25,555 nucleotides of DNA from Rhodanobacteraceae bacterium (GCA_025924775.1 JAICHS010000006.1:1-25555), one strand, 5' to 3'. Shown: positions 15,012 through 23,656, counted from the first letter of the stretch. Made by a program: numbers and translations. Notes: generated by a model not told the origin, from the sequence alone.

Positions 15012-15796
15012 GCGCCGCCACGCCCCACGAGACCTTGGTCGAAGTGCGCGGGCTGCGCAGCCAGTTCGGCGCGCAGGTGGTGCACGAAAACCTCGACCTC
15101 GACGTCTACCGCGGCGAAATCCTGGGCGTGGTCGGTGGCTCCGGCAGCGGCAAGTCGGTGCTGCTGCGCACGATCCTGGGGCTGCGCCATCCCGACGCCG
15201 GCAGTGTCATGTTGTTCGGCGAAAACCTGCACGACCTGCCGGAAGGCCGCCGCGTCGCCATCGAAAGCCGCTGCGGCGTGCTGTTCCAGAATGGCGCGCT
15301 GTTCTCCTCGCTGACCGTGAGCGAAAACGTGCGCGTGCCGCTCATGGAACACACGAGCCTCAGCCTTGCGAACGCGCTACGGGTGTCGGCGCTCAAGATC
15401 GCGCTGGCGGGCCTCGCACCCGAGGTCCGCCACAAGTACCCGTCCGAACTCTCGGGCGGCATGAAGAAGCGCGCGGCGCTGGCGCGCGCGCTGGCGCTGG
15501 ACCCTGACATCGTGTTCCTGGACGAACCCACCTCGGGCCTGGACCCGATCGCCGCCGGCGCCTTCGACCAGCTGATCCGCACCCTGCGCGATGCGCTGGG
15601 TCTGACCGTATTCATGATCACCCACGATCTCGACTCGCTGCACGCAATCTGCGACCGCGTCGCGGTGCTGGCGCACAAGCGCGTGATCGTGGCCGATTCG
15701 CTGGACAAGGTGGAAAGCTTCGACGACCCTTGGATCCGCGAATATTTCCGGGGACCGCGTGGACGCGCCGCACAGTCCATCAAGGCGCTCGCTTGA
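15005..15796 (+). CDS. MlaF-type ABC transporter ATPase
   Basis: 263 residues; the ATP-hydrolysing subunit of the MCE lipid transporter. Walker A GGSGSGKS (44-51), the Q-loop in CGVLFQNGALFSSLTVSENV (an MlaF-like block), signature LSGGMKKRAALARAL, Walker B IVFLDEPTSGLDP and the switch His in ITHD are all intact. The start ATG overlaps the permease stop, so translation is probably coupled. The MCE gene follows after 9 bp. Confidence 0.95.
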   Translation: MVSAATPHETLVEVRGLRSQFGAQVVHENLDLDVYRGEILGVVGGSGSGKSVLLRTILGLRHPDAGSVMLFGENLHDLPEGRRVAIESRCGVLFQNGALFSSLTVSENVRVPLMEHTSLSLANALRVSALKIALAGLAPEVRHKYPSELSGGMKKRAALARALALDPDIVFLDEPTSGLDPIAAGAFDQLIRTLRDALGLTVFMITHDLDSLHAICDRVAVLAHKRVIVADSLDKVESFDDPWIREYFRGPRGRAAQSIKALA

Positions 15797-15805
15797 GGTG
15801 GCAAC

Positions 15806-16732
15806 ATGGAAACCAAAGCCCATCACGTCCTGATCGGCGCCTTCACCCTGGTGGTGGTGGCGGCCGTGCTGCTGTTCGCGCTGTGGCTGGGCAAGACCAG
15901 CCTCAGCCGGCAGTACAACCACTACGACATCGTGTTCACCGAGTCGGTCACCGGCCTGTCCAAAGGCAGCCCGGTGCAATACAACGGCATCCAGATCGGC
16001 GAAGTCAGCCAGCTGAAGCTGGACCCGAAGGATCCACGCAAGGTGCTGGCACGCATCCAGGTGGCCGCCGACACGCCGATCAAAGTGGATACACGCGCGA
16101 AACTCGGCCTGCTCGGCCTCACCGGCGTCGCCTTCGTGCAACTGACTGGCGGGGCACCGACCAGCCAGCCCTTGATGCCGACTGCTGACGATCCGGTGCC
16201 GCAGATCAAGTCCGAAACGTCGGCGTTGAGCGCGTTGCTCTCGTCGGGCGGCGATGTGATCACGTCGTTGAACGGCATCCTCGACCGGCTGGGCAAGCTG
16301 GTGTCCGAGCAGAACGTCGCGCGCATCAACAGCACGCTGGAAAACATCAACCAGACCACCAGCACGCTCGCGGGCGAACGCGACGACCTGCGCGAACTGA
16401 TCCAGCAGGCCGCAGCCGCATCCACGCAGCTCAACCAGACGCTGGCCGGCGCCAACAGCCTGGTCAACGGCCCCGGCCGCGAAACCCTGGATCGTGCGGC
16501 GGCCGCGATGGCCTCGCTGCAGCAGACCACCCAGAGCCTCAACAAACTGCTTGCCGACAACCAGGGCTCGCTGCAGTCCGGCCTGCGCGGCGTGGACCAG
16601 ATCGGCCCGGCGCTGCGCGAATTGCGCGCCACGCTGCGTGACATCCACCAGCTCACCAGCAAACTGCAGGCCAATCCCGCGGGCTACCTGTTTGGCCGCG
16701 AGCAGCCGACCGAATTCACGCCGAAGCACTGA
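15806..16732 (+). CDS. MlaD-family MCE-domain substrate-binding protein
   Basis: 308 residues. One N-terminal membrane helix (about 8-28) anchors a periplasmic MCE domain (about 38-115: YDIVFTESVTGLSKGSPVQY, GIQIGEVSQL, LGLLGLTGVAFVQLTGG), followed by a long coiled-coil C-terminus rich in Gln, Asn and Thr (about 150-290). MlaD itself is shorter; this longer form resembles the MCE proteins of operons with an auxiliary lipoprotein. MCE hexamers form a hydrophobic channel for lipids. Shine-Dalgarno GAGGTGG precedes the ATG. Confidence 0.93.
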   Translation: METKAHHVLIGAFTLVVVAAVLLFALWLGKTSLSRQYNHYDIVFTESVTGLSKGSPVQYNGIQIGEVSQLKLDPKDPRKVLARIQVAADTPIKVDTRAKLGLLGLTGVAFVQLTGGAPTSQPLMPTADDPVPQIKSETSALSALLSSGGDVITSLNGILDRLGKLVSEQNVARINSTLENINQTTSTLAGERDDLRELIQQAAAASTQLNQTLAGANSLVNGPGRETLDRAAAAMASLQQTTQSLNKLLADNQGSLQSGLRGVDQIGPALRELRATLRDIHQLTSKLQANPAGYLFGREQPTEFTPKH

Positions 16733-16745
16733 GAAGGACGCGACC

Positions 16746-17411
16746 ATGCCCGTGTTCAAGCCAATCCACGTCGTGCGCAGCCTGCTCGCGGTGTGCGCCA
16801 TCGCCGCGCTGCTGGCGGCCTGCTCGGTGCTGCCCACGCGCGAACCCGTGCAGGTCTGGCAACCGGAGGAATCCGCCGCCGCGGCTGCCGCGGCGACGGC
16901 CGACTTCAGCCTGCGGGTGGATACGCCCAACGCCACCGGCGCGCTCGACAGCACGGGCATCGTGGTGATGCCCGTGCCCGGTCAGGTCAGCACCTACAAG
17001 GGCGCGCGCTGGAGCGAATCGCCCGCGCTGCTGGTACGGCACCGGCTGGTCGATGCATTCATGGCGGCCAAGCTGCCCGCGGTCACCACCGACGACGATC
17101 ATTTCGCGTCGGATTACACCCTGAGCGGCGACCTGCGCACGTTCCAGTCCGAATACCGTGCGGGCGTGCCGGTCGTGGTGGTGCGCTTCGACGCGCAGCT
17201 ACGGCGCGGCGGCTCGCGCACCCTGCTGGCGACGCACAGCTTCGTGGTGACGCAGAATCCCGCGGGCGCGGACGTGCCGCAGGTCGTCGCGGCATTCGGC
17301 ACGGCCGACGACCAGCTTGCGCAGCAGGTGGTCGCGTGGACGCTCGAGGTCGCCAATCGCGACCGTGCCGCGCATCCGGCCGACGCTGACGATCCGCCGC
17401 GGCAGCACTGA
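16746..17411 (+). CDS. ABC-type transport auxiliary lipoprotein (DUF330/PqiC-like)
   Basis: 221 residues with a lipoprotein signal ending LLAAC (Cys26). The remainder matches ABC_trans_aux proteins in layout: FSLRVDTPNATGALDSTGIVVMP, a YKGARWSESPALLVRHRLVDAF block and a C-terminal DQLAQQVVAWTLEVA helix. Such lipoproteins (PqiC type) sit in the outer membrane and dock the MCE protein. AAGGA precedes the ATG, 13 bp after the MCE gene. This is the last gene of the operon; no MlaC-like carrier is present. Confidence 0.88.
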   Translation: MPVFKPIHVVRSLLAVCAIAALLAACSVLPTREPVQVWQPEESAAAAAAATADFSLRVDTPNATGALDSTGIVVMPVPGQVSTYKGARWSESPALLVRHRLVDAFMAAKLPAVTTDDDHFASDYTLSGDLRTFQSEYRAGVPVVVVRFDAQLRRGGSRTLLATHSFVVTQNPAGADVPQVVAAFGTADDQLAQQVVAWTLEVANRDRAAHPADADDPPRQH

Positions 17412-17966
17412 CGTACCGGGCGGCACAGCTCGCCCCAACCAGGAGCAGTTTCGCACGCCTTTTGCGCGCGAGTGACTTTCTCTTGCCTGGCCAAGAGAAA
17501 GTCACCAAAGAGAAGGCCACCCCGCGCACACGCCCTTCGCCCGTCCATGGGCTGCGGGTACGCTCACGGCCGCCGGGGTTCGCCGACGGCACCTCCCTGT
17601 GCCGACGACGAACTGGCGCACCTCCTGTGCGCCATCCTGCGGACTTCTCCACCGTCCGCTCGCCGTGTCCGAGGGGCCCCGTTTGACGCGCTTCCTGCGC
17701 ATGGTTCATGGACAACGAAACTCGATTACACGATGGCGAGGCCAAAGACGGCCGATCGGCGCGGAACACTGCTCCGCACCTTTGCATGCCGCGACGCGCA
17801 GGCTGACGCGCGAGCAAGGTGCGAAGAACCAGGACAGGAACGTCTAATGCAACGCCCGCAAAGGCGTCGGGTTCCGGGTTCTGCCCGCGCACACGCGAAC
17901 AGCCCCGGAACGACCGCATATACGAACGCGGCACCGCTGAAATACGGACGTCGAACCGCGGCCTGA
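17412..17966. repeat. Non-coding hairpin-rich repeat region
   Basis: 555 bp with no credible gene. It contains a perfect 14-bp inverted repeat GTGACTTTCTCTTG/CAAGAGAAAGTCAC with a 6-bp loop (17472-17505), then smaller perfect hairpins CGGCAC-CTCCCT-GTGCCG (17587-17604), GGCGCAC-CTCCT-GTGCGCC (17615-17633) and GCGC-TTCCT-GCGC (17688-17700). I recall similar AGAGAAAGTCACCAAAGAGAAGG sequence as a dispersed repeat in Xanthomonadales genomes, but could not check. The first hairpin may end transcription of the Mla-type operon, though without a T-tract. Confidence 0.65.
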
Positions 17967-19397
17967 TCAGTGTGTGACGGCTTGCGCACCCGGCTCAACG
18001 GGATACGTCGGCGCGGCATCCAGCGCCGAGGCGCACACTTCCGCCAGTTCCAGCAGGCGCAGGTCGGAACCCGGTGCACCCACGAACTGCATGCCGATCG
18101 GCATGCCGTCCGGCAGCGTGCCCATCGGGATGCTGACGGCCGGGCACGCCGACAGGCTGGCGAACGCGGTGAGGTCGGCCTGCGAGGGCGGCACCGGGGC
18201 ATCGACCGGGAACGCGCCCTGCGGGGTGGTCGGCAGCACCAGCACGTCCACCCGTGAGAACACGCGCCGCGCCTTCAGCACCGCGAAATCGAGGATGCGG
18301 TCGGCCAACGCGTAGTCGGCCGCCGACTTGCGCGCGGCATAGTCGAGCATCCTGCGGAAATTTTCGGAAACAGGATGCACGGTGTCGGCCAGGTCGTCCG
18401 CGAAGGTGTTGCGCATCTCGGCTTCCATCAGCAGCAAGCCCGCGCGCCGCATCTTCTGGAACGGCCAGTCGGAAAAGTCCATGGCCTGACGCTCGCCCAG
18501 CTCGCGTTCGAGTCGCGCCAGCGCGGCCTCGAACACGTCGATCACGGGCGCCTCCACGCCGATGCCGGCAAGATCCGGCAGCAGCCCGCAGCGCAGATGG
18601 TTGGGGTTCCAGTCCGGCGGCTGCAACGCCACGCGGCGGCGCCGCGATCGCGGGTCGTCGGCGTCGTAGCCCGCCAGCACCTGCAGCATCACCACCAGGT
18701 CGCCGACGCTGCGGCCAAGGATGCCCACGGCATCCAGCCGGCGCGCCGCGGGCACCAGGCCGCGCGCGGAAATCTCGCCGTGGGTCGGCTTCAGCGCGAA
18801 CACGCCGCAATAGCTTGCGGGAATGCGCACCGAACCCAGCGTGTCCGAACCGATCGCGACCGGCGCCATGCCGGCCGCCACCGCCACGGCGGAGCCGCCG
18901 GACGAGCCGCCGGCCACGCGGTTGACGTCGAACGGATTACGGGTGGTGCCGAAGTGCGGATTGCGGGTCGCCGCGCCCAGCGCGCCTTCGTCGAGATTGG
19001 TCTTGCCCAGCAGCACCGCGCCGGCCGCGCGCAGGCGCGCGATCGCGTGCGCGTCGTTGCGGGCGATGCACTGTTCGCGCGAAGGCAGCCCTGCGCGCGT
19101 GGGGTAGCCCGCCACGTCGAAGTTGTCCTTGATGGCGACGGGAATGCCGTCCAGTCGCCCGAGCGGGCCTTCGCGCCGCCTGCGCTGCGCGCTCGCGGCC
19201 TGGTCGCGCACGATGTCGGGCCGCACGTCCACGAACGCGTGCAGCGCGGGATCCAGGCGCTCGACTGCATCGAGGCAGGCATCGATCAACGCCTCGGACG
19301 TGGCCCGCCCGGCCGCCAGCCAGTGCAGGCACTGCCACACGCCGCCACGCCGCAGCGCTTCCGGCCCCAGCATTGCTCCGTCTTCGATTACGCTCAT
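17967..19397 (-). CDS. Amidase (amidase-signature family)
   Basis: 476 residues; hydrolyses an unknown amide. The Ser-cisSer-Lys triad is visible: Lys90 in IPVAIKDNFD, Ser165 in AGGSSGGSAVAVA and the nucleophile Ser189 in GSDTLGSVRIPAS. The usual motif reads GSDTGGS; here the first Gly, which lines the oxyanion hole, is Leu187, a variation I have seen in some subgroups. It is not GatA: no gatB/gatC nearby and the C-terminal half differs. The ATG at 19397 has an excellent Shine-Dalgarno (AGGAGGA, 4 nt before), so the longer frame to 19529 is rejected. It stands alone, divergent from the ETF-QO gene. Confidence 0.92.
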   Translation of the reverse strand: MSVIEDGAMLGPEALRRGGVWQCLHWLAAGRATSEALIDACLDAVERLDPALHAFVDVRPDIVRDQAASAQRRRREGPLGRLDGIPVAIKDNFDVAGYPTRAGLPSREQCIARNDAHAIARLRAAGAVLLGKTNLDEGALGAATRNPHFGTTRNPFDVNRVAGGSSGGSAVAVAAGMAPVAIGSDTLGSVRIPASYCGVFALKPTHGEISARGLVPAARRLDAVGILGRSVGDLVVMLQVLAGYDADDPRSRRRRVALQPPDWNPNHLRCGLLPDLAGIGVEAPVIDVFEAALARLERELGERQAMDFSDWPFQKMRRAGLLLMEAEMRNTFADDLADTVHPVSENFRRMLDYAARKSAADYALADRILDFAVLKARRVFSRVDVLVLPTTPQGAFPVDAPVPPSQADLTAFASLSACPAVSIPMGTLPDGMPIGMQFVGAPGSDLRLLELAEVCASALDAAPTYPVEPGAQAVTH

Positions 19398-19490
19398 GCG
19401 TCCTCCTGATGGCCGATTATGCGGGTTTGCCGGGCGCGCGGGAACCCACCCGCGCCGCCGCCTCCCGCGTGCCACGCTTCGCGGAAAGTA

Positions 19491-19508
19491 GCGGTCAAGG
19501 ATGACCGC
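19491..19508. promoter_or_regulatory. Palindrome GCGGTC-AAGGAT-GACCGC upstream of the ETF-QO gene
   Basis: Same 6-6-6 architecture as GCGATC-N6-GATCGC elsewhere in the window, with A-to-G and T-to-C changes that preserve pairing. It abuts a -10-like TATCAT (19509-19514), about 80 bp before the start. Confidence 0.4.
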
Positions 19509-19588
19509 TATCATGAGTCCTGGACACATCCTTCAATACGCAGCCATGGCGGGCTGCTTCACCGTGCAGGGACGCACGTGGGGCTTTT

Positions 19589-21238
19589 ATGCAACGCGAA
19601 ACGATGGAATACGACGTGGTTGTGGTGGGCGCAGGCCCGTCCGGCCTCGCCTTCGCGATCCGCCTGAAGCAGCTCGAACCTGACACCCGGGTGTGCGTGA
19701 TCGAAAAGGCCTCGACCGTCGGCGCGCACATCCTTTCCGGCGCGGTGATCGAGCCCGCCCCGCTGGACGCGCTGCTGCCGCAATGGCGCGACAGCCCACC
19801 GCCGATCTGCGTGCCGGCCGCGCACGACGAGTTCCTGCTGCTGCGCGACGCCAGGCGCGCGACCAGGCTGCCCACGCCGCCACAGATGCACAACGCCGGC
19901 AACTTCATCGTCAGCCTGGGCGCGCTGTGCGCGTGGCTGGCGCCGCAGGCCGAGGCGCTGGGCGTGGATGTGTTCCCGGGCTTCGCCGCGGCCGACGCGG
20001 TGTTTGACGACAACGGCGCGGTCGCGGGCGTGCGGATCGGCGACATGGGCGTCGCGAAAGACGGTTCGCACAAGCCCGGCTACACGCAAGGTATCGACAT
20101 CCTCGCCAAGCTGACGGTGTTGGCCGAAGGCTGCCGCGGCAGCGTCAGCAAGACCCTGATCGCGAAATTCGGCCTCGACAAGGATTGCGACCCACAGACC
20201 TACGGCATCGGCCTCAAGGAACTTTGGCAGTTGCCGCCCGGGCGCGTGCGGGCTGGCCACATCACCCACACCGTAGGCTGGCCGCTGGACCACCAGACCT
20301 ACGGCGGCAGCTTCATCTACCAGCTCGACAAGGACCGCATCGCGATCGGTTTGGTCGCGGGCCTGGATTATTCCGACCCGCTGTTCCGGCCGTGGGAAGC
20401 GTTCCAGCAATTGAAGCACCATGCGCGGATCCAGCCGCTGCTGGAAGGCGGCAGCATCATCTCCGCCGGTGCGCGCGCCCTGATCGAGGGCGGCATCCAG
20501 TCGCTGCCCAAGCTCGAGATGCCGGGCGCCATCCTGATCGGTGACGCGGCGGGGCTGATGAACGTGCCAAAGATCAAGGGCACGCACCAGGCCATCCGCT
20601 CGGGCATGCTGGCCGCCGAACACTATGCGGAGCGGCACGCCGGCACGGGCTTCGATGCGCGCTTGCGCGCGTCCAACATCGCGAAGGAACTGCGCAAGGT
20701 GCGCAACATCCGCCCCGGCTTCCACGGCGGACTGTGGCGCGGCCTCGCCAACGCCGCGTGGGAAACCGTGACCGTGGGCCGGTCGCCGTGGACGCTGAAA
20801 AACCACGCGGACTGGTCTTCGCTGGACAAGCTGGACCCGCCGGCGACCAAGGCCAACCGTCCCGGCCCCAACGCGACCTCGCCGCGCGAACCAGGTTGGA
20901 TCGAGCGTACATTGCCACCGCGCGACCGGCTTGCCGGCGTGTACTTCGCCGCGACCGAACACGACGAGGACCAGCCGGTGCACCTGCACGTGCTGGATAC
21001 CGACATCTGCGTCGACCGCTGCACCATCGAATACGGCAACCCGTGCACGCGCTACTGCCCGGCCAGCGTGTACGAGATGGTCGAGGACCTGCAGGAAGAC
21101 GGCAGCAAGGCGCTGCGCCTCCAGATCAACTCGGCCAACTGCGTGCACTGCAAGACCTGCGACATCAAGGATCCGTACGAAAACATCACCTGGGTCACGC
21201 CGGAAGGCGGCAGCGGCCCCAACTACCAGAACCTCTGA
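19589..21238 (+). CDS. Electron-transfer flavoprotein-ubiquinone oxidoreductase
   Basis: 549 residues, the normal size. ETF-QO takes electrons from reduced ETF and passes them to ubiquinone at the inner membrane through FAD and one 4Fe-4S cluster. The FAD site GAGPSG is at 14-19, the second FAD motif GAILIGDAAGLMNVPKIKGT is present, and the ubiquinone-binding region follows the GFAAADAVFDDNGAV and AEGCRGSVSKTLI blocks. The cluster ligands are in the C-terminal PCTRYCPASVYE and NCVHCKTCDIKDP (Cys518, 521, 524). Start ATG 19589; an internal ATG at 19604 (MEYDVVVVG) would fit equally. etfB and etfA lie 2.4 kb downstream on the same strand. Confidence 0.96.
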   Translation: MQRETMEYDVVVVGAGPSGLAFAIRLKQLEPDTRVCVIEKASTVGAHILSGAVIEPAPLDALLPQWRDSPPPICVPAAHDEFLLLRDARRATRLPTPPQMHNAGNFIVSLGALCAWLAPQAEALGVDVFPGFAAADAVFDDNGAVAGVRIGDMGVAKDGSHKPGYTQGIDILAKLTVLAEGCRGSVSKTLIAKFGLDKDCDPQTYGIGLKELWQLPPGRVRAGHITHTVGWPLDHQTYGGSFIYQLDKDRIAIGLVAGLDYSDPLFRPWEAFQQLKHHARIQPLLEGGSIISAGARALIEGGIQSLPKLEMPGAILIGDAAGLMNVPKIKGTHQAIRSGMLAAEHYAERHAGTGFDARLRASNIAKELRKVRNIRPGFHGGLWRGLANAAWETVTVGRSPWTLKNHADWSSLDKLDPPATKANRPGPNATSPREPGWIERTLPPRDRLAGVYFAATEHDEDQPVHLHVLDTDICVDRCTIEYGNPCTRYCPASVYEMVEDLQEDGSKALRLQINSANCVHCKTCDIKDPYENITWVTPEGGSGPNYQNL

Positions 21239-21241
21239 CCC

Positions 21242-22138
21242 ATGCCCCGCATCGCCCTTGTCACCGCGCGCGCGGCGTGCGGCACCGACCACGACATGGC
21301 CGCGCTGCTGGCGGCGCTGCATGCCGCCGGCGCGGATGCCCGCGAAGTCGACTGGGACGACGCCGCGGTCGACTGGTCGTCCTTCGATTTGGCGCTGCTG
21401 CGTTCCACCTGGGACTACTTCGAGCGCCTGCCGTCGTTCCTCGCGTGGGCGGAACGCGTGATGCGGCAAACCCGGCTGCTGAATCCGCTGGATGTAATCC
21501 GTTGGAATACCGACAAGCACTACCTCGCGGACCTTAAGCGCGCCGGCATGCCGGTCGTGCCCACCGCGTTCGTCGAGCCGGGCGCGGACCCCGCGGCCGC
21601 GCTCGCCACGCTGCTCGCGGCGCACCCGTCCGCGCACGACATCGTGGTGAAGCCCGCGGTCGGCGCCGGCTCCCGCGACGCCCGCCGGCACGCACGCGGC
21701 CATCGCGACGCCATCCTCGCGCACGTGCGGCGCCTGCTGGATGCCGAGCGTAGCGTGCTGCTGCAGCCCTACCTTGCGCGCGTCGACGCACACGGCGAAA
21801 CCGCGCTGCTGTTTTTCGATGGCGCGTTTTCGCACGCCATCCGCAAAGGGCCGTTGCTGCAGCGTAATGCCGCGGCCACCGCCGGTCTGTACGCCGAGGA
21901 AACCATCGAGCCACGCACGCCGTCGGCCGACGAACTGGCGGTCGCGCGGCGCGCGCTGGCGGCCATCCCGTTTGCGCAACCCCTGTTGTATGCGCGCGTG
22001 GACCTGATCCGCGACGACGCCGGTGCACCATGCCTGCTGGAACTGGAACTGGTCGAACCGTCGGTGTTCATCACCTGCGCGGACGGCGTGGCGAAGCAAT
22101 TTGCGCGAGCGATATTGCAGCGTGCGAGCACGACGTAG
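21242..22138 (+). CDS. ATP-grasp domain protein (glutathione-synthetase-like)
   Basis: 298 residues. The layout fits ATP-grasp ligases: N-terminal Rossmann-like part with the SFDLALLRSTWDYF segment, NPLDVIRWNTDKHYLADL before the ATP lid, IVVKPAVGAGSRDARR (glycine-rich loop), VLLQPYLARVDAHGETALLFF and the metal-binding end LYARVDLIRDDAGAPCLLELELVEPSVF. Such proteins join a carboxylate to an amine, but the substrates of this branch are unknown. It starts 3 bp after the ETF-QO stop, so it is cotranscribed with it; a functional link is not evident. A terminator follows. Confidence 0.85.
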   Translation: MPRIALVTARAACGTDHDMAALLAALHAAGADAREVDWDDAAVDWSSFDLALLRSTWDYFERLPSFLAWAERVMRQTRLLNPLDVIRWNTDKHYLADLKRAGMPVVPTAFVEPGADPAAALATLLAAHPSAHDIVVKPAVGAGSRDARRHARGHRDAILAHVRRLLDAERSVLLQPYLARVDAHGETALLFFDGAFSHAIRKGPLLQRNAAATAGLYAEETIEPRTPSADELAVARRALAAIPFAQPLLYARVDLIRDDAGAPCLLELELVEPSVFITCADGVAKQFARAILQRASTT

Positions 22139-22197
22139 AGCCCCCGTGTCGATCCCGCGAAAAGAAAGCGCAGGCGCACGTGCTCGCCCGCTCCTGC

Positions 22198-22216
22198 AAA
22201 AAAGCCCCGGGCTTTT
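22198..22216. terminator. Bidirectional rho-independent terminator
   Basis: AAAAAAGCCCCGGGCTTTT: A-tract, short GC stem, T-tract, about 60 bp after the ATP-grasp stop. It would end the ETF-QO/ATP-grasp transcript. Confidence 0.75.
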
Positions 22217-22217
22217 C

Positions 22218-22286
22218 GTAGGAGCCTGCCCGCTGGCGATCATTTGAATCGGCCGCGCATCGGTCGCGCGCGGGCGCGCGCCTACA
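22218..22286. repeat. REP-like palindromic element GTAGGAGCC...GCGCGCGCCTACA
   Basis: Ends GTAGG and CCTAC are inverted; inside are GCC-TGCCCGCT-GGC and a CG-rich CGCGCG...GCGCGC hairpin. The pattern is the common intergenic GTAGGAGC repeat of Xanthomonadales and Pseudomonas relatives. It directly follows the terminator. A shortened relative lies at 12544-12580. Confidence 0.75.
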
Positions 22287-22362
22287 CCAGAGGCTTGGCG
22301 TGGGCCACCCTGCCGCCGATCCTTCACGCGATTCCAGCGACACCGTCATCATCGGCAACAGG

Positions 22363-23592
22363 ATGAAGCCCGCCAAACCGCCCCTGCCCCGCAACGTACG
22401 CCTGCTGATCGGCATGCGCGCAGTGCGCAGCGTCGGCCAGGGCGCGATGGTGGCGGCCTTCACGCTGTACCTGCACGCGCTCGGCTGGACGGGCACCGCG
22501 ATCGGCGCGGTGTTGATGGGTGCCCTGCTGTTCGGCACCTTGCTGACCATCATCGTCGGCCCCTTGAGCGACCGCGGTGGGCGCCGCGCGTTCCTGCTCG
22601 GCTACGACGCGCTGCAGGCGCTGGTCGCGCTGGTCGCGATGCTGACGACCACCCCGTGGCTGCTGGTCACCGCGGCCGTCATCGGCGGTTTCGGGCGCGG
22701 CGCCAACGGCTCGGCCGGACCGTTCTCGCCGGTGGAACAGGCGTGGCTTGCGATCGAGTTGCCGATGGCGCGCCGCGGCAGCGTGTTCAGCACCAACAGC
22801 GCGGTGGGCTACATCGGCATGGGCGCGGGTGCGTTGCTGGCGGCGTTGCCGGCGTGGTGGCTGGGCCACGTGATGGACGTGGATGACTACCGGTTGCTGT
22901 TCGCGCTGCCGCTGGCAGGCTCGCTGGCAAGCTTCGCCCTGATGTGGCTGGCACGTGAGCCCGCGGTGTTCGCGCGGCGCGCGCCCGCCGACGCCGCCAG
23001 CCGCCACGTGCAACGCAGCGAAAACCGCCTGCTGGCCAAATTGGTCCTGGCCAATTCCCTGAACGGACTCGGCATCGGCCTGATCGGCCCACTGATCGCG
23101 TACTGGTTCGCCGTCAAGTTCCAGCGCGGCCTTGTCGACATCGGGCCGGGCCTGGCGCTGGCCTTCGTCGTCGGCGCGGCCGGTTCGGTGCTGGCGGGTG
23201 CGCTCGCGCGCCGGCACGGCATCATGACCACGGTGCTGTGGATGCGTGGCGTGGGCGTGGCGCTGCTGGTGGCGATGCCGTTGGTGCCATGGTTCTGGGC
23301 GGCGATGGCACTGTACATTCTGCGCAGCGCCAGCACCCGCGGCACCGGCGGCGTGCGCCAGGCGCTGGCGGCGGGGCTGACGCGGGTCGAACGGCGCGGG
23401 CTGGCCTCGAGCCTGCAGAACATCTCCATCCAGCTGCCGCGCGCGGTCGGCCCGGTCATCGGTGGCGCGTTGTTCCACGCCGGCTACCTCACGCTGCCGT
23501 TCCTGCTGGGCGCCGTGCTGCAGCTCGGCTACCTGGTGCTGTATGCGCGTTTCTTCAGTCACACCGAAGCCGCGCAGGTGCGCGAACCGTAG
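22363..23592 (+). CDS. Major facilitator superfamily transporter
   Basis: 409 residues with about 12 membrane helices. The MFS loop motif is GPLSDRGGRRAFLLGYD (about residues 67-83), and a second-half repeat is seen at NSLNGLGIGLIGPLIAYW. The segment RGTGGVRQALAAGLTRVERRGLASSLQNIS resembles drug/metabolite MFS exporters, but the substrate is not predictable. Start ATG 22363 is preferred; a GTG at 22300 is in frame but lies just beyond the palindromic repeat and adds a non-conserved polar stretch. It is separated from the ATP-grasp gene by a terminator and repeat and from etfB by 64 bp. Confidence 0.87.
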   Translation: MKPAKPPLPRNVRLLIGMRAVRSVGQGAMVAAFTLYLHALGWTGTAIGAVLMGALLFGTLLTIIVGPLSDRGGRRAFLLGYDALQALVALVAMLTTTPWLLVTAAVIGGFGRGANGSAGPFSPVEQAWLAIELPMARRGSVFSTNSAVGYIGMGAGALLAALPAWWLGHVMDVDDYRLLFALPLAGSLASFALMWLAREPAVFARRAPADAASRHVQRSENRLLAKLVLANSLNGLGIGLIGPLIAYWFAVKFQRGLVDIGPGLALAFVVGAAGSVLAGALARRHGIMTTVLWMRGVGVALLVAMPLVPWFWAAMALYILRSASTRGTGGVRQALAAGLTRVERRGLASSLQNISIQLPRAVGPVIGGALFHAGYLTLPFLLGAVLQLGYLVLYARFFSHTEAAQVREP

Positions 23593-23597
23593 TCGGT

Positions 23598-23603
23598 TAC
23601 AAT
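23598..23603 (+). promoter_or_regulatory. Candidate -10 box TACAAT for etfB
   Basis: GGTTACAATG lies just after the MFS stop and about 53 bp before the etfB ATG. The -35 position is poor. Confidence 0.4.
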
Positions 23604-23656
23604 GCCGTGCTGATCAAACGGGCGTTCTGCACGCGGCCCGACGCAAGGAATTACCG

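Noticed and set aside
17462..17966. Overlapping small ORFs on both strands in the hairpin region
   Set aside because: They read through palindromes and resemble the spurious proteins that repeats of this kind produce; no start signals or domains.
19559..22327. A 922-codon minus-strand open frame opposite the ETF-QO and ATP-grasp genes
   Set aside because: Composition is Arg/Gly/Ala-rich shadow sequence with no domain, while the plus strand carries clear conserved proteins.
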